64,000 nt of DNA from JAJPXC01 sp964520525 (GTDB taxonomy: Bacteria > Bacteroidota > Bacteroidia > Bacteroidales > Muribaculaceae), in contig CAZFNR010000002.1 of the NCBI GenBank assembly GCA_964520525.1, positions 62,001-126,000 on the forward strand, written 5' to 3'. The notes beneath the pieces are model-generated. The model saw only the letters and a program-made list of their open reading frames with translations. It was not told the origin of the DNA and did not search any database. Below are positions 52,636 to 61,920 of this stretch, piece after piece. The translations under genes and the position numbers were made by a program. Numbering within the stretch: the stretch's first letter is position 1; each line of letters opens with the position of its first letter.

Positions 52636-52812
52636 AGTTACTTTACAGTGAATATTTCTGCAACGCAAAGTAAATTATTTTTGCCAACAATATGGTTCCC
52701 TTTTTTATCCAACTTGCGTTAATTGTTGATAACTCACACTTTTTGTTCATAACTGCGAGCGACTCCGCTTAGTTTTAGCACCTCCGTCCCGGCATCTGAG
52801 AGAGGCATCATG

Positions 52813-52847
52813 AAAAATCAACGCAACTTAGACCGTTGCTGATTTTT
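52813..52847. terminator. Hairpin in the parA-aroE intergenic region
   Basis: AAAAATCA..GCAAC (52813-52827, 2-base bulge) pairs with GTTGC-TGATTTTT (52835-52847), loop TTAGACC, followed by T on the plus strand. It lies upstream of both divergent genes, so what it terminates is unclear; an unannotated small RNA is possible. Confidence 0.5.
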
Positions 52848-52883
52848 TAGCGAACTTATAGATAGTTTTATAAACATTTTGGC

Positions 52884-52891
52884 TACTTTTG
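52884..52891 (+). promoter_or_regulatory. Promoter -7 box of aroE
   Basis: TACTTTTG, 32 bases before the ATG at 52924. Confidence 0.6.
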
Positions 52892-52923
52892 CGTGGAATT
52901 ATTAATCCTTGATACAATTGTCA

Positions 52924-53685
52924 ATGAATCAGAAGCCCGAAAAAACATATGGACTCATCGGATTCCCACTCGCACATTCTTTTTCTCAAAACTTTTTCAA
53001 TAAAAAATTTGAGGCTGAGGGAATTGACGCCCGTTACATAAACTTTGAAATTCCCGACATAGGTGATTTCATGGAGGTTATCGGTGAAAACCCCGACCTT
53101 TGCGGACTGAACGTAACAATCCCTTACAAAGAGCAGATTATCCCTTATATGGATGAGATGGACCCTGATGCCGCCGAAATCGGAGCTGTGAATGTTATCA
53201 AATTCATAAGAGGCAAAGGCGACACTTTGAAATTCAAAGGCTATAATTCCGACATCATCGGTTTTTGCGACTCGCTGAAACCTATGCTGAAACCTCATCA
53301 CAAAAAAGCGCTTGTACTTGGCACCGGCGGCGCGGCCAAAGCGGTGACCCAGGGATTGATTAATCTCGGGGTGGAGCCCACCTACGTCTCGCGCACGAAA
53401 CGCGAGGGGATGTTAACCTACGACGAACTTACGCCCGAAGTGATGGCGACCCACTATGTGATTGTCAACACAACGCCCCTCGGCATGTACCCCCTCACCG
53501 ACAAATGCCCCGACATCCCTTATACGCTCCTGACATCGCAGCATCTTTGCTATGATTTGCTTTATAACCCCGACGTGACACTGTTCATGAAAAAAGCGCG
53601 TGAAGAGGGAGCCGAGGTCAAAAACGGGTTAGAGATGCTCCTGTTACAAGCCTTTGCCGCCTGGAACATATGGAACGACAAATAA
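52924..53685 (+). CDS. aroE: Shikimate dehydrogenase
   Basis: A 253-residue NADP-dependent enzyme reducing 3-dehydroshikimate in the aromatic amino-acid pathway. Motifs: YGLIGFPLAHSFSQNFFN (shikimate-binding S-x-S region), GLNVTIPYKEQII with catalytic Lys, IGAVNVI, the NADP loop VLGTGGAAKAV, NTTPLGMYP and the C-terminal NGLEMLLLQA. An in-frame TTG five codons upstream is less likely than the ATG chosen. The length is slightly short but complete. Confidence 0.95.
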   Translation: MNQKPEKTYGLIGFPLAHSFSQNFFNKKFEAEGIDARYINFEIPDIGDFMEVIGENPDLCGLNVTIPYKEQIIPYMDEMDPDAAEIGAVNVIKFIRGKGDTLKFKGYNSDIIGFCDSLKPMLKPHHKKALVLGTGGAAKAVTQGLINLGVEPTYVSRTKREGMLTYDELTPEVMATHYVIVNTTPLGMYPLTDKCPDIPYTLLTSQHLCYDLLYNPDVTLFMKKAREEGAEVKNGLEMLLLQAFAAWNIWNDK

Positions 53686-53771
53686 ACATATAATTTGCGC
53701 CTTAGACCCTTGGCCAAAGCCGCTAAAATAATCTAAATCCCGATTGCGGCTATCGCTTACCCCCATTACCG

Positions 53772-55799
53772 ATGAAACCGCCTCTCTCTTACGCCCCACT
53801 TTTGCCCGTCGCCATATCATATGCCGCGGGCATAGTTTTATTTCGATACATCGAATGGTGGTACCTTCCGATTCCTTTTGCGATAGCAATCGCCGCAATA
53901 CTTTTCAAGTGGCGTATCGGGGCGCTACTCCTTATGTTTCTCTCGTTGGGCGGCATCGACATGGCTCTTAACCTCCCGACGAAACCCGCAAGGTATGGAT
54001 ATGGGAGATTCAGCGGTGTGGTCAATGAATGTGGCGAGGGTGACGGCACGCGCTCCCTGCTCATAACGATTAGCTCAATGTCGGACTCCGCCGGCAACCA
54101 CATTCCGTCACCCCACTTCATCTGTCAGGTAGTAACCCCGTCAATGCTGCCACCAATCAGATATGGCGACATCGTCACATTTGATGGACGACTTACCCCT
54201 CCCGATGCGACAGCCGACCTGCCTGATGAGTTCGACATGAACGGCTATTACTTTTTAAAAGGGATAACCGCCTATACGTTCTTGCCTCCCGACAATCTCA
54301 AAGTCAACGGCATGAAAACAAGCATAGCGCCTACACTATCACGTTGGCGTTCCAAATTAAGCGACATGGTGATGCAGTCGCAACTCGACGACTCGACATC
54401 AAGTTTCCTCTGCGCTGTGATGTTCGGCGAAAAACGTCAAATCTCCCCGGAAATCCGTCTGGCATTTTCCACGGCAGGGTTGGCCCATGCGCTTGCGCTT
54501 AGCGGTATGCACGTCGCCATAATAGCGATGATTGCATCCATCGCGCTTTTCCCCATAACCTTACTCTCGCCCCGCTGGCTATCATCACTGATTATCATCG
54601 TGATTCTTTGGGTATATGCGATTATGACCGGATGCTCACCCCCGACCATTCGGGCTACCATTATGGCAACCCTTGTAATCGGCTCATACATTTTACAGCG
54701 CAGTCATAGCAGCGGGAACGCCTTGTGCGCGGCCGCCGTCATAATTCTTGTCATATGGCCAAAATCACTGTTTGAAGTCGGATTCCAGCTATCGTTCATG
54801 GCCGTCGCCGCCATACTCTTATTCAGCAACTGGGTTAATCGGCTCGGCATCCGGTCGCGGTTGCTACGCAATGCCATGTCGCTAATCGGCGTTCCGGTTT
54901 CAGCTGTCATAGGCACCACAGTCCCCATGCTGTTCTATTTTCACTCAGTTCAGACTTACTTTCTCCTATCCAACATCCCGGTGACGTTTCTGCTACCGTT
55001 GTTAATGGGCGGAGGGATAGCGGTGATGCTCTGCGAAGCGTTGGCGGGCGGCACGCCGGAGTGGATTATCTCTACCGTCGACACCCTCTATCGCACGACT
55101 GACTCGGTAGCTCACACCGTGGCAAATATGCCGGGAGCATCTGTCACAGGAATTTACATTTCATGGGAGACTGCGTTATCGGCCTGCCTCGCACTTGCAT
55201 TCGCAGGGTGCTGGTACTGCTTCAAACGCAGGGTTTGGGGGTATCTTGCGCTATCGGCCTCACTCATGACTGTCGCCACAACTCTTTCTATTAAGTCAAA
55301 TTTTCCTGAAAATGAATATTTCGTAACTCGCCACAACTTCCACACCGACATAATAGACCGACGTAATGATACAGCTTGGTTCATAACCACAGCCGCCGAA
55401 GCTGACCATGATGATTTGTTAAACCGAGCCAATTACCGTTACAGAGATTACTTGGGTCGACGAGGACTACCTCCATTAAAGCTGGTAGCCGCCCCCATTG
55501 AGCTGCGGCTTGGCAATGACCGATGGGTCGTGTTGCACGACAACAAGCCCCACTCCATTTCCACCAGACCCGATTATCTTCTGATATGCCGCGGATTCAG
55601 CGGTGACGCGGTAAATGTCGCCCATGCCATATCGCCCGATACTGTAGTACTGAGCAGCGACCTTCATCCACGCCGGAGACAGCGTTACATCAACGAGCTC
55701 AAACGTGCCAACGTGCCAACGAAATCTCTCGCTGACAAGTCTATACACCGGATATACCATCATTTCTCAGCGAGCGTTGCAAACGGCGTGGTGAAATAA
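53772..55799 (+). CDS. comEC: ComEC/Rec2 family inner-membrane DNA-uptake protein without a metal-binding nuclease motif
   Basis: A 675-residue polytopic protein. The N-terminal DUF4131-like part has two or three helices and a soluble beta domain. The Competence domain follows, with LAHALALSGMHVAII, MTGCSPPTIRATIMA and ADLPDEFDMNGYYFLKG preceding it. About 170 residues after the last helix occupy the place of the metallo-beta-lactamase domain, but no H-x-H-x-D-H motif is visible, so nuclease activity is doubtful. The family forms the channel for single-stranded DNA uptake. Its 3' end overlaps the convergent folK by 40 bases. Confidence 0.9.
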   Translation: MKPPLSYAPLLPVAISYAAGIVLFRYIEWWYLPIPFAIAIAAILFKWRIGALLLMFLSLGGIDMALNLPTKPARYGYGRFSGVVNECGEGDGTRSLLITISSMSDSAGNHIPSPHFICQVVTPSMLPPIRYGDIVTFDGRLTPPDATADLPDEFDMNGYYFLKGITAYTFLPPDNLKVNGMKTSIAPTLSRWRSKLSDMVMQSQLDDSTSSFLCAVMFGEKRQISPEIRLAFSTAGLAHALALSGMHVAIIAMIASIALFPITLLSPRWLSSLIIIVILWVYAIMTGCSPPTIRATIMATLVIGSYILQRSHSSGNALCAAAVIILVIWPKSLFEVGFQLSFMAVAAILLFSNWVNRLGIRSRLLRNAMSLIGVPVSAVIGTTVPMLFYFHSVQTYFLLSNIPVTFLLPLLMGGGIAVMLCEALAGGTPEWIISTVDTLYRTTDSVAHTVANMPGASVTGIYISWETALSACLALAFAGCWYCFKRRVWGYLALSASLMTVATTLSIKSNFPENEYFVTRHNFHTDIIDRRNDTAWFITTAAEADHDDLLNRANYRYRDYLGRRGLPPLKLVAAPIELRLGNDRWVVLHDNKPHSISTRPDYLLICRGFSGDAVNVAHAISPDTVVLSSDLHPRRRQRYINELKRANVPTKSLADKSIHRIYHHFSASVANGVVK

Positions 55800-56140
55800 T
55801 CGCTCGTCGCGTCTCGAGGTTTCAACACATCCTTTCCCCACATTACTATGTCGATATCAATCTCCACCACCCCTGTCGATTTCGACTCGGCGGTGCGACC
55901 CAAGTCCTTCTCAATAGACTTTGTCAGTTCAGTGAAATCGGCCAATGAGCGGCAGGTAAAACCACTGCAAACGGCGTTTAGGTACGGCGCGGATTTGCCG
56001 GTCACATCCGATGACTCAATCACCTTCGAACGTCGGAAACCGTCAAGCATTTCAGAAAGCCTGAGCACGGCCGTTTCAACCATAAGCTCTCGCAAGCGAT
56101 GGTTGCTCCCCACGAGTATAACAGCTTCAATCTTATCCAT
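55760..56140 (-). CDS. folK: HPPK (6-hydroxymethyl-dihydropterin pyrophosphokinase), short form
   Basis: A 126-residue folate-pathway kinase. It has AVILVGSNHRLRELM in place of the usual LGSN-x-G-D start, SIEKDLGRTAESKSTGVV, and the metal-binding EIDIDIVMWGKDVL near the end. It is shorter than E. coli FolK (159) but like compact Bacteroidales members. The frame is open 16 codons upstream (56188), yet a TAATTTTG promoter box at 56156-56149 rules that out and leaves a very short leader. Convergent overlap of 40 bases with comEC. Confidence 0.82.
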   Translation of the reverse strand: MDKIEAVILVGSNHRLRELMVETAVLRLSEMLDGFRRSKVIESSDVTGKSAPYLNAVCSGFTCRSLADFTELTKSIEKDLGRTAESKSTGVVEIDIDIVMWGKDVLKPRDATSDYFTTPFATLAEK

Positions 56141-56148
56141 ATCGCCGA

Positions 56149-56156
56149 CAAAATTA
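56149..56156 (-). promoter_or_regulatory. Promoter -7 box of folK
   Basis: TAATTTTG on the minus strand ends 8 bases before the folK ATG, so the transcript would be leaderless or nearly so. Confidence 0.55.
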
Positions 56157-56205
56157 CACCATATAAGCGAACTAACCATGGCTTGCATTGCGGGAAAGCG
56201 AGAAA

Positions 56206-59200
56206 ATGACTAACTTCGCACGACTGTTTGACCCGATGAGACTCGCATATAAAATATTCAGGGTGCTAATCGTGAGCGCTCTCGTGCTTGCGGTGATGAT
56301 TCCGATGCTGATTTACATCACAGTGTCGCTGCCTCCCGTACAAAACAAAATGCGTGTAATCACCGAGAAAGAACTATCAACACTCTTGGGAACAAAGGTA
56401 TCGATAGGCTCCCTGAACATCACACCGGTCAACAACGTCTCCCTTAGCAATGTCACCATAGCCGACTGCAACGGTGACACTGCGTTATACGCCAAACAGA
56501 TTGCAGCCGGACTGGATATGCGACAGTTGCTTTTAAAGAATCGCTTTTCGATTTCTTATGCCGTAGTCAGAGGGTTAAAAGCTCACATAAGCCGCGACAG
56601 CACCGACACTCCGCTCAACATCCAGGACATAATCGACGCTCTAAAACCAAAGGACAAGAACAAACCACCCACACAGTTTGATTTCTCAGCCAACACCATT
56701 ATCTTGCGCCAATGGGATTTGACTTACGATGTCAAATCAGAGCCAAAACTCATCGACCGCTTTGACCCCAACCACATATCAATTACCAATCTTCGCGCGG
56801 ACATTCAGATGCCGATTATAAAAAACGAAGACTTCGCCATCGATCTCAGACGGCTTGCCTTTGAGGAACAAAGCGGACTGACTGTCACCAACCTCACAGG
56901 TTTGTTTCATGTAAGCGGCAAAGGGATTTCTACCCGGGGGGTAGTGGTCGAAATGCCGGCGACAAGAATCGCGATTGGAGACCAAAGTATTGCCTGCGAC
57001 AAATTCAGCGACTTAAAAAGCCGGCTCTCCACGATGCAACTGCCGCTCAAAATAGTCAATGGCAGCTTCATCACGCCAAGCGATATGTCGGCATTCATCC
57101 CCGCATTGGCCAACTTCGACTCCACCCTAAATCTCGACATAGACGCACAAGGCTCCATGAAACGCATCGACTTCTACCGATGCAGAATCGGCGACCCCGA
57201 ACAAGTCACATATATCGATATCGAGGGGGTAGCAAAAAACATCTTGAATCGCGACAGTCTGTCAATCATGGTGCCACGATTCACCATGAAAGCCTCCGGC
57301 CCCGACATTGCCGTAATAGCCGATGCGCTCACGACAGTTACGCCGGCGGTTAAGGCCAACCTGCAACAAATGGGGCAGATTAACGTCAACGGAACTCTCG
57401 ACGGAACCCTCGACAATCTCTCCGCATCAATTGAAGCATCAGCCGACCAAGGTGACTTGACAATTGATGCCGACTATAGCGACAACAAATCGGGACGCAA
57501 ACAGATCGCCGCCAACATATCAACATCCGGGATAAAGCTCGGAGAAATCCTCAACCGCAGCGACATCGGGTCAATTGCGGCTTCAATCACCATAGAAGCC
57601 ACATTCAACGGGACGCGACGAGCTGTCGATTTGGATGCCGATGTCAGTTCATTCTCATTCCGCGGATACAATTACGAGTCAATCAGCCTCGTATCGTCAC
57701 TTGTCGATGATATTGCTGAAATCGAGTTGACCGTCAATGATCCGGCGGCGGGTATCTCTATCGCCGGAAACGTTGATATCGGCAAAAAACAACCGGGTGT
57801 CAGTATGTCAGCCTTTGTAAACGGCCTTGACCTTTCACGCCTTAACATTTGGGATAAATATCCAGGCTACAAACTCAACGCAGAGCTAAACGCCGACATC
57901 AACGGCAACTCACTTGAAAATACCGACGGTTACGTCACAATCAAAGACATCAGCTTTCTAAACAGCGAAAACAGAGGGCTCACAATCGACGATATAACCC
58001 TAAACGCCCACAACAACGACAACCCAAAGCGCATGGAGCTGTCTTCTGACTTCACCGACTGCTCCATTACAGGCCAATATCATTTCGCCACCATATGGCC
58101 TCAACTCAAGGAAATATTAACCCACTCTTTCCCGGTTCTTGTCGAAAACCGACAACCTGAAGCAATCAACCGACGAATACCGTTGATAATACCCGACAAT
58201 GTTTTTTCTTTCACAGCGACACTAAAAGAAAACACCGAGCTGGCCAAACTTGGCAAACTACCGTTCATCATCCTTGCCCCGATTGAGATACAAGGCTCAG
58301 TCAACCACTCCACTCAACAACTTGAACTGAACGTCGACGCCCCCTACATACAGCAAAAAGACAAACTCATCGAAAACAGCGCCGTTTACGCCAATATCGA
58401 CGGCACAAGCAACAAATGCGACCTCTATGTGACAACCCAGATTCCAACTAAAAACGGTGCAATGCCTCTTGTCCTGGAATGCCATGGGAATGAAAACCGA
58501 CTTGATACCCGGTTAAACTGGGAGATTGACCGCAAAAGAGCCTACAAAGGGAATGTAAGTCTGTCGGCACTCCTGTCAAGGAATATCGACCGACAGCTTA
58601 TCGCCGAAATTGACGTAAACGAAAGCAGGCTTGTGTTCAACGACAGCGTCTGGACGGTTCACCCGTCAAAGATTTTTTACCGTCCGAAAGATATCGAAGT
58701 GATTGATTTCAATGTCAGTCGTGCCAACCAACACGTCAAAATTGACGGGTACGCATCGCAAAGCGAGAACGAGCGAATGACAGTGGAGCTGCTAAACGTA
58801 AACCTCGATTACATTTTTGAGTCTCTCGGGCTTGACAACGTGATGATTGGCGGTGACGCGACAGGCACCATTGTGGCCGCGGGAGCATTCTCGCCACAAC
58901 CCCGACTGCAGACCGACAACCTCACCGTAACCGACATCAGCTACAATAAAGCCGTACTCGGAAACGCCGACATACAAAGCCACTGGGACAACAATCGCAA
59001 GGCAGTCAACATAGATGCTCTGATTTCTCAGCCCAACAATGCCACATCACATATCTACGGCGACATATTCGCTCTCAACGACTCGCTCGATATGCACTTC
59101 GATGCCGACCGCGTCGACGTCAGATTCATGACCCCGTTCATGGCGGCATTCGCTTCCGACATCAGCGGCTCCGCGTCAGGAAAAGCCAGGTTGTGGGGAA

Positions 59201-60807
59201 ACTTCAAATATATTGACTTTGAAGGTGCCGTATTTGCCCAAGACTTGAAGCTAAAGATTGACTTCACAAACGCAATCTACACCGCCACCGACTCCATACG
59301 GTTCACTCCCGGACGAATATCCATCAACGACGTCGTGCTGGTAGACCAATATGGCAACACAGCATTGCTCAACGGGACTGTGACTCACAAGTTCTTCAAG
59401 AAACCGTCATTCAACTTCCAGATAACTAACGCCAAAGATATTCTCGTCTACAACGTGACACAACGTCTCAACCCCGACTGGTACGGACAGATTTTCGGGG
59501 CGGGCACAGCACTAATCAAAGGAGAACCCGGCACAATAAGCATCGGGGCCAATATGACCACAAGCCCCAATTCGACATTCACATTTGTCCTGTCAGACCG
59601 CCAGGAAGCAAGCGAATACAGTTTCATCACATTCCGCGACAAGACCTTGATGGCCCGAAGAGATTCAATCGAAGAGCTCAACACCACTCCCGAAGCCGTG
59701 AAACGGTTCAAGGAAAGCCGCACCTTGACAACAGAAGCGTCCTCATCGGTCTACAACCTCAACTTCGATGTCAATGTGACCCCCGACATGAAAATCATCC
59801 TAATCATGGACCCCGACGGCGGAGACCAAGTCACAGCCTATGGCAACGGAAACATCCACATGGGATACGACTCAAGCGACGAGAACCTCGTGATGCGCGG
59901 CATATACACCTTAGAGAGGGGAACCTACAATTTCACGCTTCAGGACATCATAATCCGCGACTTCACCATCACTCCAGGAAGCTCAATATCATTCCACGGG
60001 AGCCCCTATAACGCCAATCTCGACATCACAGCCATCTACTCAACCAACGCCAACCTCAGTGACCTTGACGAGTCGTTTTTGCAGGACAAAGAGTTAAACC
60101 GCACAAACGTCCCGGTTCAAGCGTTGCTAAAAGTCAACGGCGATATGCGCACACCCGACCTGTCGTTTGACCTCCGTTTCCCAACACTCACCAACGACAC
60201 CTACCGCAAAGTGAGAAGCATCGTCAGCACCGAGGAGATGATGAACCGTCAGATTATTTACCTCCTCACATTAAACCGTTTCTACACACCCGACTACATG
60301 GCATCGACAACCAAGGGCAATGAACTGGTATCGGTTGCGTCATCCACAATATCATCCCAACTGAGCAATGTGCTCGGGCAGCTTAGCGACAACTGGTCAA
60401 TCGCACCTAATGTCAGAAGCGACCGCGGAGACTTCTCCGATGTTGAAGTCGACCTCGCCCTATCAAGTCAACTGCTCAACAACCGATTGATTTTCAACGG
60501 CAATCTCGGCTACCGCGACAAATCGCTAAATACCAATCAGTTTGTCGGAGATTTCGACATCGAGTATCTGCTTAACCGCTCAGGCAACGTCAGGCTCAAA
60601 GCCTACAACCGATATAACGACCAAAACTTCTACATCAAAACCGCCACTACCACCCAAGGCATTGGCATCATGTTCCGCCGCGATTTCGACCGTATGTTCG
60701 GGTTCTTGCACCACAGAAAAAAAACCGTGCCAATCGTCAGTGACACAATCACCACAGTTGATTCAATCCCCAACAACGCTTTGCTGCGTCTACCTGCTGA
60801 CAAATGA
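56206..60807 (+). CDS. TamB-like translocation/assembly module protein
   Basis: A 1533-residue protein with one N-terminal membrane anchor (VLIVSALVLAVMIPMLIYIT). A very long beta-rich region of AsmA/TamB-type repeats forms a periplasm-spanning taco-like groove. The C-terminal DUF490 domain includes RGIYTLERGTYNFTLQDI, FTITPGSSISFHGSPYNANL and VQALLKVNGDMRTPDL. TamB/YhdP-class proteins carry phospholipids or assist outer-membrane protein insertion. No TamA-like BamA paralogue is in the window. The start could also be the ATG at 56236, because a TAACTTCG near-match to the -7 box lies just inside the chosen start. Confidence 0.9.
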   Translation: MTNFARLFDPMRLAYKIFRVLIVSALVLAVMIPMLIYITVSLPPVQNKMRVITEKELSTLLGTKVSIGSLNITPVNNVSLSNVTIADCNGDTALYAKQIAAGLDMRQLLLKNRFSISYAVVRGLKAHISRDSTDTPLNIQDIIDALKPKDKNKPPTQFDFSANTIILRQWDLTYDVKSEPKLIDRFDPNHISITNLRADIQMPIIKNEDFAIDLRRLAFEEQSGLTVTNLTGLFHVSGKGISTRGVVVEMPATRIAIGDQSIACDKFSDLKSRLSTMQLPLKIVNGSFITPSDMSAFIPALANFDSTLNLDIDAQGSMKRIDFYRCRIGDPEQVTYIDIEGVAKNILNRDSLSIMVPRFTMKASGPDIAVIADALTTVTPAVKANLQQMGQINVNGTLDGTLDNLSASIEASADQGDLTIDADYSDNKSGRKQIAANISTSGIKLGEILNRSDIGSIAASITIEATFNGTRRAVDLDADVSSFSFRGYNYESISLVSSLVDDIAEIELTVNDPAAGISIAGNVDIGKKQPGVSMSAFVNGLDLSRLNIWDKYPGYKLNAELNADINGNSLENTDGYVTIKDISFLNSENRGLTIDDITLNAHNNDNPKRMELSSDFTDCSITGQYHFATIWPQLKEILTHSFPVLVENRQPEAINRRIPLIIPDNVFSFTATLKENTELAKLGKLPFIILAPIEIQGSVNHSTQQLELNVDAPYIQQKDKLIENSAVYANIDGTSNKCDLYVTTQIPTKNGAMPLVLECHGNENRLDTRLNWEIDRKRAYKGNVSLSALLSRNIDRQLIAEIDVNESRLVFNDSVWTVHPSKIFYRPKDIEVIDFNVSRANQHVKIDGYASQSENERMTVELLNVNLDYIFESLGLDNVMIGGDATGTIVAAGAFSPQPRLQTDNLTVTDISYNKAVLGNADIQSHWDNNRKAVNIDALISQPNNATSHIYGDIFALNDSLDMHFDADRVDVRFMTPFMAAFASDISGSASGKARLWGNFKYIDFEGAVFAQDLKLKIDFTNAIYTATDSIRFTPGRISINDVVLVDQYGNTALLNGTVTHKFFKKPSFNFQITNAKDILVYNVTQRLNPDWYGQIFGAGTALIKGEPGTISIGANMTTSPNSTFTFVLSDRQEASEYSFITFRDKTLMARRDSIEELNTTPEAVKRFKESRTLTTEASSSVYNLNFDVNVTPDMKIILIMDPDGGDQVTAYGNGNIHMGYDSSDENLVMRGIYTLERGTYNFTLQDIIIRDFTITPGSSISFHGSPYNANLDITAIYSTNANLSDLDESFLQDKELNRTNVPVQALLKVNGDMRTPDLSFDLRFPTLTNDTYRKVRSIVSTEEMMNRQIIYLLTLNRFYTPDYMASTTKGNELVSVASSTISSQLSNVLGQLSDNWSIAPNVRSDRGDFSDVEVDLALSSQLLNNRLIFNGNLGYRDKSLNTNQFVGDFDIEYLLNRSGNVRLKAYNRYNDQNFYIKTATTTQGIGIMFRRDFDRMFGFLHHRKKTVPIVSDTITTVDSIPNNALLRLPADK

Positions 60808-60892
60808 CAGTCAGCCCACTTCGGCACGGCATCAGCCGGCGTCGTCAATCTACAGATGTCGCGAAAAAATAGGCTGTTACGCATTTTTTCAT

Positions 60893-60900
60893 TAAATTTG
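60893..60900 (+). promoter_or_regulatory. Promoter -7 box of the nucleotidyltransferase gene
   Basis: TAAATTTG, 34 bases before the ATG and 85 bases after the TamB-like stop. Confidence 0.6.
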
Positions 60901-60934
60901 CCGATAGTTTGAAAAATAACACCATACCATTGAA

Positions 60935-61840
60935 ATGAAACCAACACTTTTCGTTTTAGCCGCCGGAATGGGTAGTCGCTATGGAAGCCTCAAACAGCTT
61001 GACCCGCTGGGGCCCAACGGAGAAACCATCATGGACTATTCCATTTTTGATGCACTCAGAGCAGGATTCGGAAGAATCGTCTTTGTAATCCGCAAAGATT
61101 TTGAGGACGATTTCCGGAAAAAAATCCTTTCCAAATATGAAAACCACATCCCCGTCAGTATAGTTTTTCAAAGTCTTGACGCTCTACCTGAAGGATATAC
61201 CTGTCCCCCTGACCGCACAAAACCATGGGGGACCAACCATGCGGTACTGATGGGTAAAGGCGTAATCAACGAACCATTCGCCGTAATAAACGCCGATGAC
61301 TTCTACGGCCGTGACGCTTTTGAAGTTATCGCCAAGGAACTGTCACGCGACCACGACAAAAAAGGCGACTACTGCATGGTAGGCTTTCGCGTCGGGAATA
61401 CCGTCACCGAAAACGGCTCGGTTTCTCGCGGCGTATGCTCGACTGCCGACGGGCTTTTATCATCAGTCATTGAGCGAACTGCCATAACCTGCGAGCCTGA
61501 CGGGGCAATCGTCTATGCCGATGAAAACGGCGCAAAAGTGCGTCTCGACCCCATGACACCGGTGTCAATGAACCTTTGGGGATTCACCCCCGACTACTTC
61601 GACTTTTCAGAACGCGAGTTCAAGATATTCCTCGACGAGAAACTCAACACCCCCAAATCAGAATATTACATCCCTTCCGCTGTCGACACTCTCATCAAAT
61701 CAGGAGAAGCGACAGTCAAAGTGCTTGACACTGATTCAAAGTGGTTCGGTGTGACCTACGCCGCCGACCGCGAAGGGGTTGTGGCCAAATTGGCCGAACT
61801 TCATCGCCAAGGCGCATATCCCGAAAAACTGTTTGCATAA
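60935..61840 (+). CDS. Sugar nucleotidyltransferase-like protein (NTP_transferase)
   Basis: A 301-residue protein with the nucleotidyltransferase start LFVLAAGMGSRYGSLKQLDP (G-x-G-x-R...K), the metal-binding FAVINADDFYG (DD), GTNHAVLMGK for sugar recognition and LNTPKSEYYIPSAVDTLIKSG near the end. It should activate a sugar-1-phosphate to an NDP-sugar. In related genomes similar proteins pair with a sugar kinase of the choline/aminoglycoside kinase fold (as in MurNAc/GlcNAc salvage); no such kinase is adjacent here. The donor base and sugar are unknown. Confidence 0.85.
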   Translation: MKPTLFVLAAGMGSRYGSLKQLDPLGPNGETIMDYSIFDALRAGFGRIVFVIRKDFEDDFRKKILSKYENHIPVSIVFQSLDALPEGYTCPPDRTKPWGTNHAVLMGKGVINEPFAVINADDFYGRDAFEVIAKELSRDHDKKGDYCMVGFRVGNTVTENGSVSRGVCSTADGLLSSVIERTAITCEPDGAIVYADENGAKVRLDPMTPVSMNLWGFTPDYFDFSEREFKIFLDEKLNTPKSEYYIPSAVDTLIKSGEATVKVLDTDSKWFGVTYAADREGVVAKLAELHRQGAYPEKLFA

Positions 61841-61920
61841 GCATTACGGAAATATTCAAAACTCAAACCGGGGGAACGTTTCGAAACAACACAGTCCCTC
61901 AATTAATAGATTGTTTTACA

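Noticed and set aside
52720..52775. TGTTGATAA and TGTTCATAA resembling DnaA boxes near parA
   Set aside because: Both differ from TTATNCACA at a key position, only two copies are present, and dnaA and AT-rich unwinding repeats are absent, so an origin is not supported.
50928..52923. Search for a parS site near parA/parB
   Set aside because: No sequence close to the TGTTTCACGTGAAACA consensus was recognised by eye; it may lie outside the window.
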